From CBDCRK01 sp965220955 (GTDB lineage Bacteria; Desulfobacterota; Binatia; Bin18; CBDCRK01), in the NCBI GenBank assembly GCA_965220955.1, contig CBDCRK010000017.1, positions 62,001-126,000 of the forward strand: 64,000 nucleotides of DNA, read 5' to 3'. Within the stretch, counting starts at the first letter, position 1. Each line of letters opens with the position of its first letter. This document shows, piece by piece, positions 35,900 to 45,349 of this stretch. The notes beneath the pieces were generated by a model that was not told where the DNA came from, ran no database searches, and saw only the letters and a list, made by a program, of their open reading frames with translations. Both the position numbers and the translations under genes were made by a program.

Positions 35900-37378
35900 A
35901 TGAGTACGTCCTCAGCAAGCTCATCTCCTAGTAGTGTTGAGACCAGCCAGGTTAGTGGCTACCTGATTTTCCTCTTTGTGCTGCTTTCAACGGCAACGCT
36001 CTTTGATGGCTTTGACGCGGCCATGATGACCATTGCCGCGCCTGATGCCCGCCTGACGCTCGATATTAGCCGTAGCGAGTGGGGCGTCATCTTTGGGATT
36101 ACTCGCCTGGGAATGATTGCCTCCTTCTTCTTTCTGCTCTTTGCCGACCGCTGGGGTCGGCGGGCTCTGATGATGGTCACAATTGTTGGGTTCACCATCT
36201 TCAATGCTCTCACTGCCTTTGCTACAGGAAAAGCCGAGTTTACCATCTACCAGTTCCTGGCGCGGATTTTTCTCACGGCTGAGTACGCCCTTGCGGTCAT
36301 TATGATTGGTGAGGAATTCCCGGCCCGGCTGCGCGGCCGCGCTATTGCTATCCTAACCAGCTTCTTCACCATTGGTGTAATGCTCATAGCGAGGTTCCAT
36401 CCCTATGTGCTGCTTGGGGACTGCGCTACGGGCTCTGTTGCCGATGGCAATTGCGTTCCCCCAGAGGGTAACTGGCTGCACGATGGTGGACAGGCTATGG
36501 TAGGCTGGTTCCAGCAGTTTTTGGGTCGGCCGGTAGACGGAGCCGATTGGCGCATTCTCTATATGATTGGAGTGTTTCCGCTGGCGCTTGTTTTTGTGCT
36601 GCGTTCGGGGATGCGCGAAACCCGGCGCTTCACCGCGGAAAAGAGTGCGGAACCTCGCCCACAACAAGGCCTGCGCGAGGTCCTGCGCGTTGAATATGAG
36701 CACGCCAAGACCCCCTGGAAGCCTGAGTACCGTCGCCGTACACTTCTGGTGGCGCTGTTATGGAACTGCGTATACCTGGTTATTGCTCCGGCCGTGGCCT
36801 TCTGGGTTATCTATGCGCGCGAGGATCTGGGATTTACCCCCTTCACTGTTGGTAGCATTATCTTCTGGGGCTATGCGGGTGGCGTAGCCGGACACTTTGT
36901 TGCCGGCTATCTAATTGACCGCATTGGCCGTAAGCTAACTTGCTCCGGGTTCTATGTACTGGCGGCGGTCTCTATCTTTCTGCTCTTCCAAACGCGGACC
37001 GAGGCCGGGCAGCATCTATGGATGATCCTCACGGTCTTTGGGTTTGGTGCAGCAAACACGGCTACCCATGTCTATGCCTCTGAGCTGTTTCCCACAGCAA
37101 TTCGTGCCACGGGCTATGGCTGGACAACTAACCTGTTTGGCCGCCTCACCGAGGTAGGTATCCCGTTTGCGGTTGCGGCCTTGATTGGTACTCTGGGCAT
37201 CTCGGGGTCGGTTGCCCTGGTATCGGTTGGCCCCATTCTGGGAGCGATCCTGGTTATGCGTTATGCCCCTGAAACCAAGGGTCTTACTCTGGAGGAGGTG
37301 CAGCAAGTTGTGGGTGGACAATCCTCTACGCCTGAGCGCAGCAAAGTATTTACTCAGGAGCTGGAGGCTGATCGCTAG
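35900..37378 (+). CDS. MFS transporter, sugar/aromatic-acid-porter type
   Basis: A 492-residue protein with twelve predicted membrane helices. The MFS loop motifs are visible: DRWGRRALMM after helix 2, and DRIGRK in the second half. A 45-residue extracellular insertion near residue 170 (HPYVLLGDCATGSV) is unusual. The C-terminal PETKGLTLEEVQ is typical of the sugar-porter/organic-acid subgroup. It likely imports a small organic acid or related compound by proton symport. It diverges from the LLM plus D-aminoacylase operon and may share regulation through the 176-bp gap. Confidence 0.9.
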   Translation: MSTSSASSSPSSVETSQVSGYLIFLFVLLSTATLFDGFDAAMMTIAAPDARLTLDISRSEWGVIFGITRLGMIASFFFLLFADRWGRRALMMVTIVGFTIFNALTAFATGKAEFTIYQFLARIFLTAEYALAVIMIGEEFPARLRGRAIAILTSFFTIGVMLIARFHPYVLLGDCATGSVADGNCVPPEGNWLHDGGQAMVGWFQQFLGRPVDGADWRILYMIGVFPLALVFVLRSGMRETRRFTAEKSAEPRPQQGLREVLRVEYEHAKTPWKPEYRRRTLLVALLWNCVYLVIAPAVAFWVIYAREDLGFTPFTVGSIIFWGYAGGVAGHFVAGYLIDRIGRKLTCSGFYVLAAVSIFLLFQTRTEAGQHLWMILTVFGFGAANTATHVYASELFPTAIRATGYGWTTNLFGRLTEVGIPFAVAALIGTLGISGSVALVSVGPILGAILVMRYAPETKGLTLEEVQQVVGGQSSTPERSKVFTQELEADR

Positions 37379-37412
37379 TTAGTTAAAGTGGGCGCAGAAG
37401 GCGTTGGGCTGT

Positions 37413-38156
37413 TCAGGCTGCATCACTGGAGGGTTGTTCAAATACATAACGGCGATTCCTCACCTCAACATTGGGAGGAAAGCCTTCGCGCTCAAAGAAA
37501 TCATATCCTTCCTTGAGATTTAGCCAGAAGTTAAACCACTTTGACCTTTTATATCGTTGCATGTTGGCCTCGGTCATCCTGAAGGGAAAGATATGCACAC
37601 GAAAGAACAGCTGGCCGTTGCCCAACGCCGTATCCGCAGATTTATAAATCTCCTCAATGATCTCATCGGTCATGGCATAGCATCCAATTGATTTACAATC
37701 GCCATGGATCATAAGCGCGCTACCCGTCCGACCACGGCTGCGGTCGTATCTATTGGGATACCCCAGGTTAAACGCTAGGTGAAAGCGGCTGTTGGGCTTC
37801 AGGCGTGATGCTGAGACGAAATAGAATCCTTCGGGACTCTGGAGATCGCCTTCTCTGAGCTTGGGCCCAAGGTTTCCTGAGAATCTGCAGATGGGATAGA
37901 TCCGAACAAGCTCGAAACTTTCGCCCTGTTCTCTCATCCACAGTTCCAGGGTTTGTTCTTCTTTGAATATTCTAATAAAAATTGGCCGTCCGAACTTTAA
38001 CTCTTGCTCGTTCAGTGACGGGCCGAAATCTTCTTCAACGGCGTCAGCTGTGTCTTGGGGTTTTTGACTTTCAGGAGGTCGCTTAGGATGTCTCTGACAG
38101 GATGAAGTCAGTATCATGGTGATGACTAAGACCGTAACGAGTTGCCCCCTTAACAT
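37413..38156 (-). CDS. L,D-transpeptidase, YafK/YkuD type, probable lipoprotein
   Basis: A 247-residue cell-wall enzyme. The N-terminus is a signal ending in Cys20 (TSSC), suggesting a lipoprotein, with a Pro-rich linker to about residue 45. The YkuD catalytic motif is HGDCKSIGCYAM, with His151 and the nucleophile Cys159. Relatives of this YafK/DpaA type release outer-membrane lipoproteins from peptidoglycan or form cross-links. It is convergent with the MFS gene. The lipobox is weak, so a plain signal anchor is also possible. Confidence 0.88.
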   Translation of the reverse strand: MLRGQLVTVLVITMILTSSCQRHPKRPPESQKPQDTADAVEEDFGPSLNEQELKFGRPIFIRIFKEEQTLELWMREQGESFELVRIYPICRFSGNLGPKLREGDLQSPEGFYFVSASRLKPNSRFHLAFNLGYPNRYDRSRGRTGSALMIHGDCKSIGCYAMTDEIIEEIYKSADTALGNGQLFFRVHIFPFRMTEANMQRYKRSKWFNFWLNLKEGYDFFEREGFPPNVEVRNRRYVFEQPSSDAA

Positions 38157-38263
38157 ACACTGCCCTCATTTTTCGGAAATCGACTTTTCGCCTGGTCTCA
38201 CGTGTAGTCAGGCCGGAATGGGAATGAGGTTGCTGAATTTCTCGGTTTCACCCCCACTCTAGC

Positions 38264-38286
38264 CCTTCCCCCATCAAGGGGGAAGG
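38264..38286. repeat. Intergenic hairpin repeat
   Basis: CCTTCCCCC at 38264-38272 and GGGGGAAGG at 38278-38286 form a perfect nine-base stem with a five-base loop, preceded by ACTCTAGC. It is one of three similar hairpins in the window (16416 and 29433). There is no clear T-run. Confidence 0.55.
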
Positions 38287-38307
38287 AATAATTGTGGCGC
38301 GATTTAG

Positions 38308-40446
38308 CTAAGAGACAGTCGCCGGTAGCTTGCCCGCATAACGGGCCCAGCGATATTGGGCCCCTAAGGCGGCTACGGGTCGCTCGGCAGCATAGGGATA
38401 GGCTGGCACCCCACGTGCCTCCAGGTAACGACACGCCTCTTCAACCTCTACATCTCCCACCAATGAAGCCACCACCGGCTTATTGTATCCTGCTGCTCTA
38501 GTCTCCTCTAACACTTCGCCCAAGAGCCTGGCAAACACCATGGGCGGGGTAATGATGGTATGCCAGTAGCCAAGGATGAGTGCATGTACCCGTGGCTCGC
38601 TCAAGGCTAGGCGAATGGCTTTACGGTAGGTTTCCGGCGGCTCGCCTCCGGTAATGTCCACGGGATTACCCGAAGCCCCAAAGGGCGGGATCAGCTCTTT
38701 AAATTGGGCATCCAGATCAGACGGCATAGCCATAAGCTGAAGCCCATAGTCTACACAAGAGTCAGAGAGGAGTACCCCTGAGCCGCCTGCTCCGGTAATA
38801 ATCAACACATTCTCGCCCTGGGGCGTGGGCAGCATGGATAGCGCCCGTGCCCAGTCAAGCAGGTCTTCCAGAGTCCGTGCTCGTACTACCCCACTTTCTT
38901 TAAACGCTGCCTCGTAGATCTGGTCTACGCCTGCTAGAGCGCCGGTATGAGAGGCCGCAGCTCGTGCTCCCATGCTGGTGCGACCGGCTTTGAGCACCAC
39001 CACGGGTTTTAGTTTCGATACCCGTGAGGCTGCTTCAACAAACGCCCGGCCGTCTTTTAAATCTTCCACATGCATGGCAATGACCTGAGTGTTATCGTCT
39101 TGGCCGTAGAACTCCAGCAGATCATCCTCGTCAATATCTGATTTATTTCCCAGGCCAACAATTGCGGACACTCCCATGGCGTGTGAACGGCTGAAGCCAA
39201 TAATGGCCATGCCCACCCCACCGCTTTGTGAAGAGAGGGCAACTGTGCCCTTTTCCGTGTAGGGGGTGCAGAATGTAGCGCAGAGGTCTGCATGGGTGTA
39301 GTAGTAGCCATAGATGTTAGGTCCCATGACGCGTATGTTGTGTTTCCGGGCCACACTCACCATTTCTTCTTGCAGGGCTTTCTCTCCTATCTCAGCAAAG
39401 CCGGAGGGAATCAAAACTCCTCCCTTGACCCCTTTCTCCCCACACTCAGCCAGGGCACCTGCTACCAAACGGGCAGGAATGGCAAACACTGCCACATCTA
39501 CCGTGTCGGGGACTTCTTTGATGGAAGGATAGGCCTTAAGCCCTTGGATCTCACTTGCCCGCGGGTTAATGGGATAAATAGTGCCCTTATAGCCGCCGTC
39601 AAGCAGGTTGCGGACAACGGCATAACCAATCTTTCCAGCTTCAGCTGAAGCTCCAATCACGGCAATGCTGCTCGGCCTGAAGATGCGCTGCATGGTGCTA
39701 AGGATCTCTGCCTGCGAGAGTCGCGGTCTCTGACCGTCACTGGCTGCTCCCAAGGCAATACGGGTGTCGGCTGCGGTCGCACCGTTGGCGCTGGCAAACA
39801 CCGGGTTTAGATCCAGCTCGGCAATTTCGGGAAAATCGCTGACAAGTTGTGAGGTCTTGGCTACCAAGGAGGCCAGAGCGTCAAGATCAACCGGTTGCTC
39901 ACCACGCGCGCCGGTGAGCAGCGGATAGGCTTTGATTTCAGAGAACATGTCTTTGGCCCGGGTGGCAGAAACCGGCACTAGGCCAAAAGTAACGTCACGC
40001 AGGGTTTCAACAAAAATGCCGCCCAGGCCAAACATCAGCACCTTACCAAACGTAGGGTCGGTACTTACTCCGATGATGACCTCCCGCCCGGCTGGGGCCA
40101 TGGCCTGCACCAACGCCCCCTGAATGCTGGCCTGTGAGTCATAACGTTTGGCACTGGCACAGATTTCGTCAAAGGCTTTTTTAACGGCCTCCTCATCTCC
40201 TAGTCCTAGACGCACCCCGCCCGCGTCTGACTTATGCACAATGTTGGGAGAGACAATTTTTAGGGCTACTGGGTAGCCAATGGCCTGTGCGGCTGCAGCT
40301 GCCTCCTGGGCAGTGGTTGCTACTTTCTCTGTCGGCACAGGAATGTCATACGCCCGGCAGATCTCTCCACACTCGGGCGCAGTGAGGTTATTCCTGTTCT
40401 CCGCCTGGGCCTGCTTCAGGATTGCGCTTACTGTCTCTTTGTTCAT
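38308..40446 (-). CDS. ADP-forming acetate/acyl-CoA synthetase, fused beta-alpha form
   Basis: A 712-residue enzyme of the ADP-forming acetyl-CoA synthetase family, which makes ATP from an acyl-CoA (or the reverse). The N-terminal third is an ATP-grasp domain (GYPVALKIVSPNIVHKSDAG, LFGLGGIFVETLRDV-like stretch). From residue 250 a CoA-binding Rossmann domain follows (SIAVIGASAEAGKIGYAVV), then succinyl-CoA-ligase-like domains with ASHTGALAG and FGASGNPVDITGG. Here the ATP-grasp part comes first, the reverse of the commoner alpha-beta order. It ends one operon with the acyl-CoA dehydrogenase upstream (41683), which suits acyl-CoA metabolism. Confidence 0.9.
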   Translation of the reverse strand: MNKETVSAILKQAQAENRNNLTAPECGEICRAYDIPVPTEKVATTAQEAAAAAQAIGYPVALKIVSPNIVHKSDAGGVRLGLGDEEAVKKAFDEICASAKRYDSQASIQGALVQAMAPAGREVIIGVSTDPTFGKVLMFGLGGIFVETLRDVTFGLVPVSATRAKDMFSEIKAYPLLTGARGEQPVDLDALASLVAKTSQLVSDFPEIAELDLNPVFASANGATAADTRIALGAASDGQRPRLSQAEILSTMQRIFRPSSIAVIGASAEAGKIGYAVVRNLLDGGYKGTIYPINPRASEIQGLKAYPSIKEVPDTVDVAVFAIPARLVAGALAECGEKGVKGGVLIPSGFAEIGEKALQEEMVSVARKHNIRVMGPNIYGYYYTHADLCATFCTPYTEKGTVALSSQSGGVGMAIIGFSRSHAMGVSAIVGLGNKSDIDEDDLLEFYGQDDNTQVIAMHVEDLKDGRAFVEAASRVSKLKPVVVLKAGRTSMGARAAASHTGALAGVDQIYEAAFKESGVVRARTLEDLLDWARALSMLPTPQGENVLIITGAGGSGVLLSDSCVDYGLQLMAMPSDLDAQFKELIPPFGASGNPVDITGGEPPETYRKAIRLALSEPRVHALILGYWHTIITPPMVFARLLGEVLEETRAAGYNKPVVASLVGDVEVEEACRYLEARGVPAYPYAAERPVAALGAQYRWARYAGKLPATVS

Positions 40447-40528
40447 GCTCTTCCTCCTTTTGCGGGGCTACTTTACCCCTGTTCCCCTCTCCTTACCAAA
40501 GGTAGTGGAGGGATAACAGATCCTACTG

Positions 40529-41683
40529 TCAGACCTTATATTTCTGCAACAGGTTTCTGGCGATGACAAGCTTTTGGATTTCGCTGGTGCCCTCGCCAAT
40601 AATCATCAACGGGGCATCACGGTAGAAGCGCTCGACCGGGAACTCTTTGGTGTAGCCATACCCGCCGAGGATCCGCATGGCCTCCAGTGCTACTTCCTCA
40701 CAGCTCTCGGAGGCAAAGAGTTTGGCCATCCCTGCCTCAAGGTCGCAGCGCTTCCCTTGATCCTTCTTGGTGGCGGCCTGGTAGGTAAGCAGCCGGGAGG
40801 CTTCGATCTTGGTGGCCATATCCGCAAGCTTTAGCTGTATGGCTTGGTGCTCACAGATAGGCTTGCCAAAGGTCTCCCGCTGCTGGGAGTAACGAATGGC
40901 CACATCAAAGGCGGCCTGAGCTACCCCCACAGCTCTGGCCGCCACATTAATCCTGCCGACCTCAAGACCACTCATAACCTGCTTAAAACCTTCGCCTTCT
41001 TTGCCACCAATAAGGCTTGAGACGGGAGTAGGAAAATCCTCAAACACTAACTCACAGGTATCCAGCCCTTTATAACCCAGCTTTTCAATGTCCCGACTAA
41101 CCGTGAGGCCAGGGGCGCCTTTTTCTATGGCAAAAAGGCTAATGCCTTTATAAGGAGGTTCCACCTGAGGGTCGGTTTTAGCGGCCAGTGCCAGAGTGTT
41201 GCCATGACGACCGTTCGTGATGAACATTTTGCTGCCGTTGACCACATACATATCTCCCTGTTTCTTAGCCGTGGCACGAATGCGCTGCACATCACTGCCC
41301 GCATGAGCTTCGGTCAGAGCTAGTCCTCCCCGTTTTTCTCCCTTGGCCATGGCCGGAAGCAAACGCTGCTTTTGTTCTTCAGTACCGTGGAGGGCTAGAA
41401 TGTAGGCGTATATTAGGTGGGAGTTTAAAACGCCGGTCAAACTCATCCATCCCCGGCAGATCTCCTCAATAATACAGGCATAAGTGGTGAAAGATAACCC
41501 TAAGCCCCCGTACTCTTGGGGGATGATGGCGCCAAAGAGTCCTAGCTCTTTCATCCGCTCTACTAAGGCAAAAGGGTACTCGTCCCGGTGCTCTAGCTCG
41601 CTTGCCACTGGCATAACCTCTCGCTCGACAAAGCGATGGATGGTGCCAATCATCTGCTGCTGTTCTTCGCTCAAGGTGATCAT
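40529..41683 (-). CDS. Acyl-CoA dehydrogenase
   Basis: A 384-residue acyl-CoA dehydrogenase with ALTEAHAGSDVQRIRA, KMFITNGRHGNTLAL, ILGGYGYTKEFPVERFYRDA and the catalytic base Glu in GEGTSEIQKLVIARNL. Activity is alpha-beta oxidation of an acyl-CoA with ETF. The start at 41683 is preceded by GGAGGC; an in-frame GTG at 41731 would add 16 residues. The gene lies 82 bp upstream of the ADP-forming acyl-CoA synthetase, so an operon for acyl-CoA formation and oxidation is likely. Confidence 0.93.
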   Translation of the reverse strand: MITLSEEQQQMIGTIHRFVEREVMPVASELEHRDEYPFALVERMKELGLFGAIIPQEYGGLGLSFTTYACIIEEICRGWMSLTGVLNSHLIYAYILALHGTEEQKQRLLPAMAKGEKRGGLALTEAHAGSDVQRIRATAKKQGDMYVVNGSKMFITNGRHGNTLALAAKTDPQVEPPYKGISLFAIEKGAPGLTVSRDIEKLGYKGLDTCELVFEDFPTPVSSLIGGKEGEGFKQVMSGLEVGRINVAARAVGVAQAAFDVAIRYSQQRETFGKPICEHQAIQLKLADMATKIEASRLLTYQAATKKDQGKRCDLEAGMAKLFASESCEEVALEAMRILGGYGYTKEFPVERFYRDAPLMIIGEGTSEIQKLVIARNLLQKYKV

Positions 41684-41793
41684 GGGTGCCTCCGATTTCG
41701 GTCGTGCGTTACTCGTCTGTGAATTGAGCACTTTTCCTTGCTGAGATCAAGATGAATACTTGATTTCCCCAAATCAGGGGCATAGGATGGTAA

Positions 41794-41819
41794 GGGACCA
41801 AAAAAAAGGTCCCTTTTTT
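41794..41819 (+). terminator. Orphan rho-independent terminator
   Basis: GGGACC, eight A, GGTCCC and then TTTTTT form a textbook terminator on the plus strand. It lies in the 302-bp gap between the divergent genes starting at 41683 and 41986. No plus-strand gene ends here. A second small hairpin, TGATTT/AAATCA, lies just before it at 41761-41776. It may end a short unrecognised plus-strand RNA. Nothing else is recognised in the gap. Confidence 0.7.
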
Positions 41820-41985
41820 CTGTCTGACATGCACAGAGCATTAACTTTTCTCTATCTCCCTTAATGTGGGGTATGGTCGGCACTGTCCAGCTAGCGGAAG
41901 TACTCGAATACGGTGCTTGATTTACTCACAACGAGAGCCTTAGGATAACCGGCCGAACGGCTCCGTTCTGCTTTGCCTATCTGTT

Positions 41986-44223
41986 ATGATACGGTTATTT
42001 ATCTGTCTCTGGCTTTTGCTCATCTCTCCAATTGCTTGTCTTGCCCAAGACGAAAAGGATGAAAAACCAGTCTTTAGTGAAAACGAAGCTCCGCCAACTG
42101 CGGTGACAACTAAATGGCCACAGGCCCCAGCGCATCCAGCAACTGCTTACTGGAACGTCACGGCGCACCTGACCCTGGCTGCCGTCACTCCTGAAACCCA
42201 CATTAAAATGCTTCTTCCGCTATCTGACGGGCGTCAGAGTATATTAACTCGACGAACCCAGACACAAGGGGTACGGTACTGGGAAGAAGCTGATGGGGTG
42301 AATCTATGGGGCCACTGGCAGATGACGGGGATTGCTCCTGTCCCGCAACAGATTACCTATGACTATACGGTCCAAATTACCGATACTCGGACCATGCTCC
42401 CACACCAACCCTTTCCGTTCCAGAACCTTGTGCCTGAGGCCATCCCGTATCTTGCCGCATCGGAGATGATTCAAAGTGATAGGCCCCAGGTGCAGCAGCA
42501 TGCTTGGCGCATAGTACAGAAGGAGACCCGCCTTGATCCGGCCGTGCGGAAGCTCTACCACTATATTGCTGGGTTTTTGACCACCGGAGGAAAGGCCGCG
42601 CCCAACGATGCGCTTGCCGTGCTAACTACCGAACGTGGGGGGTGGTCGGGGAAAACGCGTGCTTTAGTGGCCCTGCTGCGCGCTGTTGGTATTCCTGCAC
42701 GAGTTGTTGGCGGCATCCGGCTTGGTGATACCCGGCAGAAACGGACAACAATCTATTGGGCGGAGGCGTTTCTTGGCGAGACCTGGGTGCCTATGGATCC
42801 GGCTGGCGGCTATTTTGGCTGGCTGCCCCATACCTACCTGGCGCTGTATCGTAATGATCTTCCGCTGCTTGTCCATACCCAACACGTCTCTGTGGCCTAT
42901 ACCTTTGTGATCCGACCGCTCACCCGCAGTGCTGCCTTTGCCATCGACCCCCAAGGGAAAACGCGTCTTCATACGACCCAACAGGGGCAGCCGATCAAGA
43001 GCGAGCGACTACAGACCGTTGCCGCCTATGTCGATCGACCCCGTGCCTCTGTTGTGCTTATCAATGAGGGGCCGCTGCCTCAGCTGACGGTAGACCAGAT
43101 ATTAGCCCAGGCGCAAGAGATGCAAGTCAATATTGCTCTGTTCAGTACCGATGTGGGCGCGCGTGCGTTGCGCGAGTCTCACCTCCAGTATCTTGTTGAC
43201 AGCAACCTTGTGCTCATCCAGGAAGCAAACCTGGTGCTCCTCAACACGGTAGATGCCGCAGGTCTGTACGCGCTTCTCAAACAAGGCCGATTTGGAGTTT
43301 CGCTGCCTGACCTCCAGTTAGTGATTGCCAGCGGGGTTGCGCAGCCTGTGGGAACCGTCTTCGCCTCGGTCCTGTTCCAGGTATTGGCGCCGGCGACCGT
43401 TCTTTTGGTGCCCCATCAGCCTGATCCAATGCAGCTCTGGGAGCTGGCGCGCGTTAGTGTTCACGAAAAGACGGGGCTGGCCGAGAGCGCTGCTCGTTTC
43501 CCCATTCCCAGCGTGGTGGTGGATGCCGACTCGCTGTCTGGTTTGAGCTGGTGGCGAAGGTGGGTAGTCAATATATGGGCGCAGGCGATCCAGGCGCATG
43601 TCTCGCTTCCGGCGCTCAATGCCATTCTGGTCCTGCCCCTTATTGCCTTCTTCTTGGTTGTTATGCGGAATGTTATTGGCTTGGAGACCTTTGGTTTCTT
43701 TGCCCCCATGCTCTTGGCCCTGGCGTTTCTCACCACGGGCCTGGGCTGGGGACTCCTCATCTTTGGTATTATTGTGGGGATAGGTGGGGGTCTACGACTC
43801 GCCCTGCAGCAGCTCCGTCTTCACCTAGTGGCAAGAGTTGCTATCCTGATTGCGGTGGTGGCTGTCAGCATGGCCGGACTGACTGTAATTGGGGCAACAC
43901 TCGGCATTGGGCCCCTCCTGCATGTTGGCATTTTCCCTATGGTCATTATTGCCAACATAATTGAAAATTTTACCAATACCCAGATGGAACGCGGGACGCT
44001 GGAGGCGCTGCGGTTGACCCTCAATACCCTCTTGGTTGCACTGGCGTCCCATGTCGGGATTGAGAACACCGACTTAAGGCCCTTAGTGCTTGCCTTCCCT
44101 GAGTTGCTTATGGCGGTGATGGGAGTGGAAGTGCTTCTGGGCTGTTGGCGTGGCCTGCGGCTTATGGAATATATCCGCTTCGCTCGCGTGTTGCGCCAGG
44201 CCGAGACCCAGCAGGTTAGGTAG
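41986..44223 (+). CDS. Inactive transglutaminase-like protein fused to 7TM domain
   Basis: A 745-residue protein. It has a signal peptide (to about residue 20), a transglutaminase-like fold around residues 170-290, then a globular region and about seven membrane helices from residue 540 to 720. The transglutaminase catalytic Cys and His positions (GGWSGKTRALVALL and IYWAEAFLG) lack Cys and His, so it is not a protease or transferase of that type. This matches the inactive transglutaminase-7TM family that is paired with ATP-grasp ligases in many bacteria. The downstream gene at 44242 is such a ligase, 18 bp away. Its role is not firmly known; peptide-tag or amino-acid ligation at the membrane is proposed. 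Confidence 0.88.
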   Translation: MIRLFICLWLLLISPIACLAQDEKDEKPVFSENEAPPTAVTTKWPQAPAHPATAYWNVTAHLTLAAVTPETHIKMLLPLSDGRQSILTRRTQTQGVRYWEEADGVNLWGHWQMTGIAPVPQQITYDYTVQITDTRTMLPHQPFPFQNLVPEAIPYLAASEMIQSDRPQVQQHAWRIVQKETRLDPAVRKLYHYIAGFLTTGGKAAPNDALAVLTTERGGWSGKTRALVALLRAVGIPARVVGGIRLGDTRQKRTTIYWAEAFLGETWVPMDPAGGYFGWLPHTYLALYRNDLPLLVHTQHVSVAYTFVIRPLTRSAAFAIDPQGKTRLHTTQQGQPIKSERLQTVAAYVDRPRASVVLINEGPLPQLTVDQILAQAQEMQVNIALFSTDVGARALRESHLQYLVDSNLVLIQEANLVLLNTVDAAGLYALLKQGRFGVSLPDLQLVIASGVAQPVGTVFASVLFQVLAPATVLLVPHQPDPMQLWELARVSVHEKTGLAESAARFPIPSVVVDADSLSGLSWWRRWVVNIWAQAIQAHVSLPALNAILVLPLIAFFLVVMRNVIGLETFGFFAPMLLALAFLTTGLGWGLLIFGIIVGIGGGLRLALQQLRLHLVARVAILIAVVAVSMAGLTVIGATLGIGPLLHVGIFPMVIIANIIENFTNTQMERGTLEALRLTLNTLLVALASHVGIENTDLRPLVLAFPELLMAVMGVEVLLGCWRGLRLMEYIRFARVLRQAETQQVR

Positions 44224-44241
44224 GGGACGGGAAGAACGGCT

Positions 44242-45183
44242 ATGCTGCAGGCGTTGAGGACCCTGTCTCGTGAATTCCTTGGCCTCAACCGGCGGAACCG
44301 GGACCTCGTTGCTCGTTATAATCCACGGCGCTTGGTCCATGCCACAATTCATAAACTCCAGACCAAGGAGTTGCTACACGCTCTCGGGATTCCCGCTGCT
44401 GAAACCTTGGCCGTCTATCGTTCCCAACATGATCTCACTCAGTTTGCGGCTCAGGCTGAACAATGGGAGGAATTTGTGATCAAGCCGGCTCAAGGAAGGG
44501 GTGGGGGAGGAGTAGTTATTGTCACGGAGCGTCAGGAGCATGCGTTTGTCACCTTAGGGGGGAGGGCCATGAGTGCCCGGACCCTGGAGGGTCATCTGTC
44601 CGATATTCTGAGTGGGGTCTTCTCGCTCAACCATCGGTATGATGAGGCTTTTGTTGAACGCCGGTTGCAAGCGCATCCGGCCCTTGCCCGACTGAGCGTT
44701 CAGGGACTTCCCGACCTGCGCGTGATCGTGTTTCATGGAGTTCCCCTGATGGCTATGTTGCGACTGGCAACGCGCGAGTCAAAAGGGCGGGCCAATCTTG
44801 ATGCTGGTGGCATTGGTCTGGGGGTGGATCTTGTAACTGGGGTTACAACAGAGGCCACTGCAAGAAGACGCTGGCTTGCAGTGCACCCAGACACCCAGGC
44901 CCCTCTCTCCGGAGTCCGTCTCCCGTATTGGGATGAACTCCTGGCTCTGGCCACACACTGCGCTGACGCTATTGCGCTGAAATATCTTGGGGTTGATCTG
45001 GTGCTCGACGCCGAAACGGGGCCGTGTGTGCTGGAGTTAAATGACCGACCCGGTCTGTTAATCCAGCTAGCCAACCGCCGAGGTCTCCGCCCGCTTATCG
45101 AGGCCGTGGAGCAGCGGGCTGCCAAAAACCTTTCCATTCGTGAGCGGGTACAACTCGGACGGGAGCTTTGGCTGGAGAGGTAA
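44242..45183 (+). CDS. Alpha-L-glutamate ligase-like ATP-grasp protein
   Basis: A 313-residue RimK-type ATP-grasp protein. Key stretches are KPAQGRGGGGVVIVTE (residues about 80-95, phosphate loop), VQGLPDLRVIVFHGVPL and VLELNDRPGLLIQLANRRGL with the metal-binding Glu and Asn. Such enzymes form an acyl-phosphate and ligate it to an amine, as in RimK and glutathione synthetase. It starts 18 bp after the 7TM protein and pairs with it as in other genomes. The substrate is not known. Confidence 0.9.
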   Translation: MLQALRTLSREFLGLNRRNRDLVARYNPRRLVHATIHKLQTKELLHALGIPAAETLAVYRSQHDLTQFAAQAEQWEEFVIKPAQGRGGGGVVIVTERQEHAFVTLGGRAMSARTLEGHLSDILSGVFSLNHRYDEAFVERRLQAHPALARLSVQGLPDLRVIVFHGVPLMAMLRLATRESKGRANLDAGGIGLGVDLVTGVTTEATARRRWLAVHPDTQAPLSGVRLPYWDELLALATHCADAIALKYLGVDLVLDAETGPCVLELNDRPGLLIQLANRRGLRPLIEAVEQRAAKNLSIRERVQLGRELWLER

Positions 45184-45349
45184 AGCTAAAAAGGCGTTGG
45201 CAACAATTCATAAAAATTGAGCCATTGGTAGAAAATGGTCTTCCTGTAGCAACGAATACTGCTTTGAAAATCTCAGACGGCCTGGGCAGTAGGCTACAGC
45301 TCCACCTTTAGCTATTAGTTGTTCCCAAAAGCTCTCTGAAAGTGTGCTA

